NCBI RefSeq assembly: GCF_014132355.1
Contig: NZ_BLZO01000025.1
Span: 62,001 to 126,000 of the forward strand
Length of the DNA stretch: 64,000 bases
Direction: 5' to 3'
Source: Okeania sp. KiyG1
Lineage (GTDB): Bacteria; Cyanobacteriota; Cyanobacteriia; Cyanobacteriales; Microcoleaceae
This document shows positions 57,586 to 64,000 of the stretch, in pieces (position 1 is the first letter of the stretch; every line of letters begins with the position of its first letter). The notes under the pieces are model-generated. The model made no database searches. It was not told the DNA's origin and saw nothing but the letters and a program-made list of their open reading frames with translations. A program made the position numbers and the translations under genes.

Positions 57586-57900
57586 ATGAATATTATTGAC
57601 TTAGAAAAATATCCAGCACCAGACTTAGTAATAGAAGTTGCTAATAGTTCGCTTTCTGATGCTCAAGGAGAAAAACTTATTTTATATGAAAATATCGGAG
57701 TGGTAGAATATTGGATAGTTGATGTACAAAATGTGCAAGTAATTGCATTTGCTGTAGCAGATAGAGGTAGTAAACAAATTCAAGAATCTCTTGTTTTACC
57801 AGAATTAAAAATTTCCCTACTTGATGAAGCACTTCAACTTAGTAGGAATATGAATCAACGGTTAGTTGGAGCTTGGTTAATGGAAAAATTTCAACAATAA
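57586..57900 (+). pseudogene. Uma2 C-terminal fragment, array copy 6
   Basis: GVVEYW type, exactly 907 bp after copy 4, with the same shortened leader and trailing partial 3' copy. Confidence 0.7.
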
Positions 57901-58109
57901 AAATAACTCAGCTTAGTAGGAATATGAATCAACGGTTAGTTGGAGCTTGGTTAATGGAAAAATTTCAACAATAAAAATAACTCAGCTTGCCAATAAATTT
58001 GTTGAAAGAAGTAGATAAATAATGAGTAACTTACAAACCAAAATTTTAGCTGATACTTAGATAACTGCAACTTGGTCAGAATATTTACAAGTGCTAGAAA
58101 GTATAGATA

Positions 58110-58424
58110 ATGAATATTATTGACTTAGAAAAATATCCAGCACCAGACTTAGTAATAGAAGTTGCTAATAGTTCGCTTTCTGATGCTCAAGGAGAAAAAC
58201 TTATTTTATATGAAAATATCGGAGTGGGAGAATATTGGATTGTTGATGTACAAAATGTGCAAGTAATTGCATTTGCTGTAGCAGATAGAGGTAGTAAACA
58301 AATTCAAGAATCTCTTGTTTTACCAGAATTAAAAATTTCCCTACTTGATGAAGCACTTCAACTTAGTAGGAATATGAATCAACGGTTAGTTGGAGCTTGG
58401 TTAATGGAAAAATTTCAACAATAA
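58110..58424 (+). pseudogene. Uma2 C-terminal fragment, array copy 7
   Basis: GVGEYW type, 907 bp after copy 5. Confidence 0.7.
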
Positions 58425-58492
58425 AAATAACTCAGCTACTTAGATAACTGCAACTTGGTCAGAATATTTACAAGTGCTAGAAAGTATAGATA

Positions 58493-58807
58493 ATGAATAT
58501 TATTGACTTAGAAAAATATCCAGCACCAGACTTAGTAATAGAAGTTGCTAATAGTTCGCTTTCTGATGCTCAAGGAGAAAAACTTATTTTATATGAAAAT
58601 ATCGGAGTGGTAGAATATTGGATAGTTGATGTACAAAATGTGAAAATTATTGCATTGTCCGTGGTGGATGGAGGTAGTAAACAAATTAGAGAATCTCTTG
58701 TTTTACCAGGATTAAAAATTGCTCTACTTGACGAAGCGCTTCAACATAGTCGAAATATGAATCAACGCTTAGTTGGAAGTTGGTTAATGGAAAAATTTCA
58801 GCAATAA
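58493..58807 (+). pseudogene. Uma2 C-terminal fragment, array copy 8 (terminal, diverged)
   Basis: The first 50 codons match the other copies, but from VQNVKIIALSVVDGGSKQIRESLVLPGLKIALL on (residues 48-80) it differs at many positions. As the outermost copy it was apparently only partly replaced during amplification and keeps older sequence at its 3' end. Confidence 0.7.
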
Positions 58808-59233
58808 AAATAACTCAGCTTAAAAATAAATCATCTTGGCTGAGTCAGATATTTATTAATATATTTATCACAAAAAAATTATCTTTTCTGTAGCTGGTTT
58901 AATACACCACCATCTTAGAAATTGTTTGAGGTTTGTAGACACTAAGTGGGTAAGCATTCAGCTAGCTCGCTGTCAGCTATCAGCAACAAGACTCTCTCAT
59001 ATAGGACAGTATTGAAATTAACAACTGACTTTAAGGGTAAGGGAGGCAACTTTTGTAGTAAGACAATTAAATATTGCTTTGATCCTAAACTAAAAGCAAT
59101 AGCTGAAGTCCGCAGTTACGACCATAGGAGGCTAGCTGATGGCTGACGGCTGAATGCTTACCTAAGTGGTGTGTACAAAACTATCCATAAGCAATTTTCC
59201 CTTCTGCCTTCTGCCTTCTGCCTTCTGACTTCT
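58808..59233. other. Spacer with dispersed repeat copy 2
   Basis: It contains the 58983-59135 repeat (see 18445-18625), TTAGCTAGC-type motifs and CTTCTGC tandem repeats (59200-59230). A 66-codon frame at 58946 is repeat sequence. Confidence 0.55.
58983..59135. repeat. Dispersed ~150-bp intergenic repeat, copy 2
   Basis: CTCTCTCATATAGGACAGT, TTTTGTAGTAAGACAATTAA and AAAGCAATAGCTGAAGTC follow the order of 18445-18625, 40 kb away. Confidence 0.65.
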
Positions 59234-59611
59234 TCAATTACAATTTGTCAGATATTCTGTCCAAACATATCCTGTAACTGGCTCAATAATCTTGACCCAA
59301 AACAAACCTTCGATTCCATCCGCAGTTTCTAACTCTACTGTATCTCCATCATCAACTGTACCAACAACATTACCATTAGGTACTTCTCGGACATTCAGAA
59401 CAAGACGTTCATTTGTAGAAGAACTTGGCATTGAAACTTCACAACTATCAACAGCAGCTAATAAAAATTTATCGGTTTTTTCAGTTAAAACTTGATTTGC
59501 TATTTGTGATTTAGCCAAAGCGGGGGATGTATTAATAGGTAGAACTTTCACACCTAAAATCGAGAATAAAATTAGGGGAATTATAGTTAAAGATAGTTGC
59601 TTAATATTCAT
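59234..59611 (-). CDS. Secreted SH3-like (bacterial SH3_3) protein
   Basis: The 125-residue protein has a signal peptide (LSLTIIPLILFSILGVKVLP, cleavage probably after ALA at ~33). The mature part holds a bacterial SH3 domain: LVLNVREVPNGNVVGTVDDGDTVEL, then GLFWVKIIEPVTGYVWTEYL. Two cysteines (VDSCEVS and LTNC at the end) may form a disulfide. Such domains bind cell-wall or protein ligands in the periplasm; the partner is unknown. Confidence 0.82.
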   Translation of the reverse strand: MNIKQLSLTIIPLILFSILGVKVLPINTSPALAKSQIANQVLTEKTDKFLLAAVDSCEVSMPSSSTNERLVLNVREVPNGNVVGTVDDGDTVELETADGIEGLFWVKIIEPVTGYVWTEYLTNCN

Positions 59612-59941
59612 TTTTAGTTAAAGTTATCTAACTCAAGTTATAGAATAAATAATAACATAAATAAAAACTATAGTCTGAATAAATTCAACAAGTAATTAAT
59701 CTACTTGTGTTAATTTTATTTGTACTCTTTCTATAGCAATCCCAAATTATTTGTCAAAAATCTAAGGATACATAAAAACTCTGAAATGTTTATTCCTGTT
59801 CCTTAAATTACCGAATAGTTAATATGTAAAACATCTCCTTTAAAGGAGAAACAAGAAAAAATTTTCACGCTCCGCATCAATCCTCTTCTTTTCAGGGAGA
59901 AGTAATAATTAATTATTAATTATTAATTGTTGAATATAGTT
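59612..59941. other. Spacer with family-4 repeat
   Basis: AT-rich. ATAGCAATCCCAAAT...TTTGTCAAAAATC (59733-59762) recurs at 60775, and a reverse family-4 repeat fills 59812-59938 (CTCCTTTAAAGGAGAAACAAG, split, then TTATTAATTATTAATTG). Confidence 0.5.
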
Positions 59942-60328
59942 TTATGGAAATATTATTCTACCTCTAAAGCCACGATCGCTTCTAAAGATAAATACAGTAC
60001 CTTGTTTTTCAACTTGCATAGTAGCATTTCCATTATTAGTATTGATACGATAAGTTCCATCAGTAGGATATTTATTTAGAGAGAACTGAGTACTAAGAGA
60101 ACCATCCCATTCAATATCAAACTTTACACCAGAGTTGCTTGTAACTACATTGACATTACAACGTCCTGTAGACCGAACTCTACCATCAAAATCAATTAGG
60201 ACACAAGCAGCACGCCTTTGTTCAGTCTTTGACTCAGCGATACTCTTAGGAGCAGTAAAGCCAACTAAAATTACACAAAATGTTAAAGTTGTGATTAACT
60301 TATGTAGAAAAAATAACGATTTATTCAT
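59942..60328 (-). CDS. Secreted hypothetical protein
   Basis: From the ATG at 60328 it has 128 residues (a TTG nine bases upstream is less likely). It begins MNKSLFFLHKLITTLTFCVILVGF, a signal peptide ending near SIAES. The mature ~100 residues are beta-rich with two cysteines (RAACVLIDFDGRVRSTGRCNVNV) and RGFRGRIIF at the end. It is a small, probably periplasmic protein of unknown family; similar cysteine-paired barrels occur in uncharacterised cyanobacterial proteins. Confidence 0.68.
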   Translation of the reverse strand: MNKSLFFLHKLITTLTFCVILVGFTAPKSIAESKTEQRRAACVLIDFDGRVRSTGRCNVNVVTSNSGVKFDIEWDGSLSTQFSLNKYPTDGTYRINTNNGNATMQVEKQGTVFIFRSDRGFRGRIIFP

Positions 60329-60959
60329 TTTAATCAACTTAATTTGACTGGATAATTTATATTATACTTTTCCTAACTTAAAATTGATGATTGCTGACCA
60401 GAGTATGAGAATTTTAATTTTGAAGAAACAGCAAATTTAATGGTTGATTAAAAATGCTTACTCCGTCAAAAAAAATGTCCTTTATAGATGAAAGTAAAGT
60501 TATGATAATTGAGATTACTTGTAAGCATTTAGCTAGCTCCCAGTCAGCGCTTCCCTGCGGGATGCTACGCAAACAGCAATTAGTAATTATTCATTACTTC
60601 TCAGGCTTTGCAAGGGGACCTATGTCAGTAACTTTTTATTCAAACTCAATTTCAAAGGTTGCTTTTACCTTCCCCAAAATTAGCTGATAGCTAATAGCTG
60701 AAGGCTGTTTGCGCAGCATTCCGCAGGAAATACTTACGATTACTTAACAAACAATAATAACTGAAGTTATGATATAGCAATCCCAAATGATTTGTAAAAA
60801 ATCTCCGCATAGATAAAAACTTTAAGACTTTTACCCACTATTCCCTGTTCCCTAAATTTAAAGATATTTTTACCTGCAATTGAAATAGGATGGCGATACA
60901 TAGTAGTCTTAAATGATTTGTCAAAAACTCACTCATAGAAAACTAAAAAATAGAACATT
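60329..60959. other. Spacer before leuB
   Basis: No gene is supported. It has GCATTTAGCTAGCTCC and CTGCGGGATGCTACGC motifs (60530-60580), TTTGCGCAGCATTCCGCAGG (60709-60729), and two related ATAGCAATCCCAAAT / TGATTTGTCAAAAAC segments (60775-60830, 60900-60955). A 77-codon frame at 60454 is repeat-derived. Confidence 0.55.
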
Positions 60960-62036
<1,077 letters not shown>

Positions 62037-62478
62037 GCAAAGATATGTTCAACAATTAATAATTAATAATTAATAATTAATAATTACCTCTCCTTGAAAA
62101 CGGACAGGATTAACTCAAAGGAAAATTATTTCTTGTTTCTCCTTAATAGGGCGGTAGGGCCCAGACGTCCTTAAAGCACGCGCTTGCCCGATGCAATGGC
62201 AGGGCTACGAAACGAGAGAGCTTACACAATGCGCGCCAGCGAGCGTGTGGGAGTATGTCACGATTTAAAGAATTTAATCAAGTAGTGTGCGGAAATTTAT
62301 TAATGGTCAAACTCAATTAGAAATTACTTTTGACCTTTGACTTCTGACCGCTATATACTGACCAGGAGTAACCCAAGCTCAATAGCTAACGGCAATTTCT
62401 TTTCTGTACTGAAAGTGAAGCTCAAAAATTATCAGTACAGTCAACTCCACTTGAACAAATAGGAAAAGGAAACAAATT
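62037..62478. other. leuB-terB spacer with family-4 repeat
   Basis: AATTAATAATT tandem repeats and CTCTCCTTGAAAAC...CTTGTTTCTCCTTAA (62050-62150) are a family-4 repeat. A GC-richer patch (62150-62260, GGCGGTAGGGCCC, CGCGCCAGCGAGCG) stands out in the AT-rich surroundings, but I cannot assign it. Confidence 0.5.
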
Positions 62479-62970
62479 ATGGCAACAAATGAAGAGCAAA
62501 TGATAGAAGGTTCGGAATACCTGAAAAGAACTATAGGTATTTCTTCAGCTCCTTTTGAAGCATATCTTAATTATGGGTATGCGTTACTCGCTATTGCTGG
62601 AGCTGATGGGGATGTGCCAGAAGCAGAGATGAACTGGTTAATAAATCATCAACGGATAGTTGGCGCTCCTGAAGAAGCGATCAAAAAATACAAAGAATTT
62701 GACTACAAGAATGCCAAGTTGGAAGACTTGTTGCCCAATATAAAAACAGATGTTCCTAACTGGTCAGCACCAAGAACATTACTTTATCATGCTATTAAAA
62801 TGTCTCGGGCTGATAAAGATTACGCAAAGCAAGAGGAAGAAGCTGTAAAAAAAGCGGCTAAATTGTTGGGAGTTGAAGATGATATTACCCTATCTCTAAA
62901 TATATTAGTAGAGATGGAAGAAAAAGTTGAGAGTATGCTGAAGGCGCTGATCCATACTGAAACTTTATAG
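62479..62970 (+). CDS. TerB-like protein, copy 1
   Basis: The 163 residues are all-helical, with two acidic metal-binding-type motifs: AGADGDVPEAEMNW (39-52) and SRADKDYAKQEEE (113-125), as in TerB/DjlA-like domains. TerB proteins take part in tellurite or stress responses and in membrane-linked sensing; the role here is unknown. AGGAAAAGGAAAC before the ATG is a strong ribosome site and is conserved upstream of the second copy at 63806. A small hairpin follows the stop (62999-63026). Confidence 0.85.
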   Translation: MATNEEQMIEGSEYLKRTIGISSAPFEAYLNYGYALLAIAGADGDVPEAEMNWLINHQRIVGAPEEAIKKYKEFDYKNAKLEDLLPNIKTDVPNWSAPRTLLYHAIKMSRADKDYAKQEEEAVKKAAKLLGVEDDITLSLNILVEMEEKVESMLKALIHTETL

Positions 62971-62998
62971 TTAGTAAAATTATTAGCTAGTGTTCAAT

Positions 62999-63026
62999 AA
63001 AGCAGGTTTTTAGGAAAAGCCTGCTT
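62999..63026 (+). terminator. Hairpin after terB, duplicated downstream
   Basis: AAGCAGG ... CCTGCTT forms a 7-bp stem without a strong T-tract. The same hairpin, with flanking TTTGCAAGTTGATATACAC, recurs at 63267-63345. Confidence 0.4.
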
Positions 63027-63135
63027 GATTAATTCAAACTTTGTATTTGCAAGTTGATATACACTAGATATCTCCATAAAAGAGGGAATAGGGAATAGGA
63101 AATAGGGAACAGGGAAAAATAATTAATAATTTATG

Positions 63136-63345
63136 GAAGTGTTGTTGAAAGTTTTGAGTTAGGCAAAGATATATTCAACAATTAATAATTAATAATTAAT
63201 AATTAATAATTAATAATTAGGGCTTGCTGATTAATTCTCAAACCATTGAAAAGTACCAGTATTCCAGACAGCAGGTTTTTAGGAAAAGCCTGCTTTATTA
63301 ATTCAAATAATTAATATTTGCAAGTTGATATACACTAGATATCTC
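63136..63345 (+). repeat. Segmental duplicate of leuB 3' end and terB 3' flank
   Basis: GTTGTTGAAAGTTTTGAGTT and GGCAAAGATATATTCAACA copy the leuB 3' end (62010-62055), and 63262-63345 copies the terB downstream hairpin region (62995-63075). A family-2 left half (TTAGGGCTTGCTGATTAA, 63228) lies between. Confidence 0.75.
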
Positions 63346-63530
63346 CAATAAAAGAGGTAATAGGGAACAGGGAACCCACCCCTAACCCCTCCCAGGAGGG
63401 AAGTAATTGATAATTTATGGAGATAGTTTTCTACTATAGCGCTATATAATTACCACAAGTAAGGCAAGCTGAATAGCTAAGTGTACTGGCTTTCTTCTAC
63501 TGACTGTGACACTAAAAAATTGTCAGTACA

Positions 63531-63690
63531 TTGACATCCTCCCCGGCCTAAAGGCACGGGGATTCCTACCGAGCCTTAGCTCCTCGGTGGGTTGACGTCT
63601 CACAGGCTGCTGCTACTTTGGCAGTAGTCTGACGCTTGCCTCCACGTCCGTTTAGAGTTTCCGAGTGCCCCCCGGCAACTAATAACACTA
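63531..63690 (-). mobile_element. Solo right end / miniature of an IS200/IS605 element
   Basis: On the minus strand it ends CCGGGGAGGATGTCAA at 63531, preceded by the GGAATCCCCGTGCC hairpin arm: the standard right end with TCAA cleavage site. The body has hairpins (GCTGCTGCTAC / GGCAGTAGTC) like an omega-RNA scaffold, and ends near CCGGGGGGCAC. There is no tnpB. Confidence 0.6.
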
Positions 63691-63805
63691 TAGCATATAT
63701 TCAATTCACTTAACATAAAAATAAAAAGTCGCCCTACAAGGGCGAGGCTTTAAACCCAATTTTTCGGTAAACTCAACTTGAACAAATAGGAAAAGGAAAC
63801 AAATT

Positions 63806-64000
63806 ATGACAACAAATGAAGAGCAAATGATAGGAGGCTCAGAATACCTCAAAAGGACTCAGGGTGTTTCTTCTGCTCCGTTTGAAGCATATCTTAATTT
63901 TGGGTATGCGTTGCTCGCTATTGCTGGAGCTGATGGGGATGTGCCAGAGGCAGAGATGAACTGGTTAATAAATCATCAACGAATGATTGGCGCTCCTGAA
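63806..64000 (+). CDS. TerB-like protein, copy 2 (cut by the window edge)
   Basis: The first 65 codons are visible (MTTNEEQMIGGSEYLKRTQG ... NHQRMIGAPE). They are collinear with and nearly the same as copy 1, including AGADGDVPEAEMNW and the upstream AGGAAAAGGAAACAAATT leader. It is therefore a recent tandem duplicate. Completeness cannot be judged. Confidence 0.88.
   Translation, partial: MTTNEEQMIGGSEYLKRTQGVSSAPFEAYLNFGYALLAIAGADGDVPEAEMNWLINHQRMIGAPE

Larger units (their letters stand above)
55318..58807 (+). repeat. Tandem array of eight Uma2 gene fragments with 907-bp higher-order period
   Basis: Eight almost identical copies of a 315-bp open frame start at 55438, 55846, 56296, 56679, 57203, 57586, 58110 and 58493. 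Spacings are 408, 450, 383, 524, 383, 524 and 383 bp, so from copy 3 on the unit is a 907-bp dimer repeated twice. Copies 3, 5, 7 read GVGEYW and copies 4, 6, 8 read GVVEYW, confirming dimer duplication. Each full unit begins with ATGAGTAACTTAC (12 codons, MSNLQTKILADT, then TAG), followed by the remnant ITATWSEYLQVLESIDNEYY in frame and then the shifted C-terminal half of Uma2. Confidence 0.9.

Noticed and set aside
55318-58807. CRISPR array
   Set aside because: Repeat units are 383-524 bp and protein-like, with no short repeat/unique spacer pattern and no cas gene.
58946-59146. 66-codon frame after the Uma2 array
   Set aside because: Lies wholly in the dispersed repeat that also occurs at 18445.
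60454-60687. 77-codon frame before leuB
   Set aside because: Runs through the dispersed GCATTTAGCTAGC and TGCGGGATGC repeats; no domain.

Overview
The window is AT-rich DNA from a cyanobacterium. The evidence is psbA (photosystem II D1), a solo CIRCE-controlled groEL, a fused PPK2, a long DMT transporter, many HIP1 octamers (GCGATCGC) and the usual cyanobacterial short repeats. Long non-coding gaps full of short tandem repeats, miniature elements and IS200/IS605 debris suggest a filamentous, repeat-rich lineage such as Trichodesmium, Okeania or their Oscillatoriales relatives. That placement is inference, not a measurement.

Layout. 0.2-4.5 kb: a two-cluster ferredoxin, a long-form hisG and a HisS-family gene (minus strand). 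4.5-6.7 kb: a decayed IS605-type element (tnpB and tnpA fragments) invaded by miniature elements, then a frameshifted Rieske oxygenase. 7.6-12.8 kb: the ribosomal and transcription cluster on the minus strand (rplS, tRNA-Trp, secE, nusG, rplK, rplA, rplJ, rplL); rplJ is frameshifted and the secE-tRNA-rplS spacers hold stacked IS ends. 13.6-17.2 kb: an EamA transporter with a coiled-coil N-terminus and a GH37 trehalase. 18.8-22.2 kb: a broken tnpB and groEL. 22.4-29.9 kb: an accessory island with a PD-(D/E)XK protein, an orphan Phd antitoxin, a STAND NTPase, a translationally coupled GTPase and WD40 pair, an HTH protein and a Uma2 protein. 30-36.5 kb: cofH, an intact tnpB, two RTX proteins and murI.

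38.4-53.1 kb: a histidine kinase, a tnpB pseudo-element inserted into a small HTH gene, another tnpB fragment, psbA with a clear promoter and terminator, a secreted protein, a fused PPK2, a YdcF/DUF218 membrane protein, a frameshifted membrane anchor protein and an ABC exporter. 54.1-58.8 kb: a Uma2 gene with an in-frame stop, then a tandem array of eight almost identical 104-codon Uma2 fragments showing a 907-bp higher-order period. 59.2-64 kb: two secreted small proteins, leuB and two TerB-like genes produced by a segmental duplication that also copied the leuB 3' end.

How it fits together. The core genes (ribosomal proteins, nusG/secE, groEL, psbA, leuB, murI) are conventional. The accessory interest lies in (1) the GTPase/WD40/STAND/nuclease island, which resembles NTP-dependent conflict systems, (2) the Uma2 amplification, and (3) a nested ecology of at least seven families of miniature repeats, including TnpB-less elements bounded by TTAC and TCAA. 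Several coding genes differ from an intact frame by one base in a homopolymer, so either real decay or assembly indels must be considered when using this annotation.
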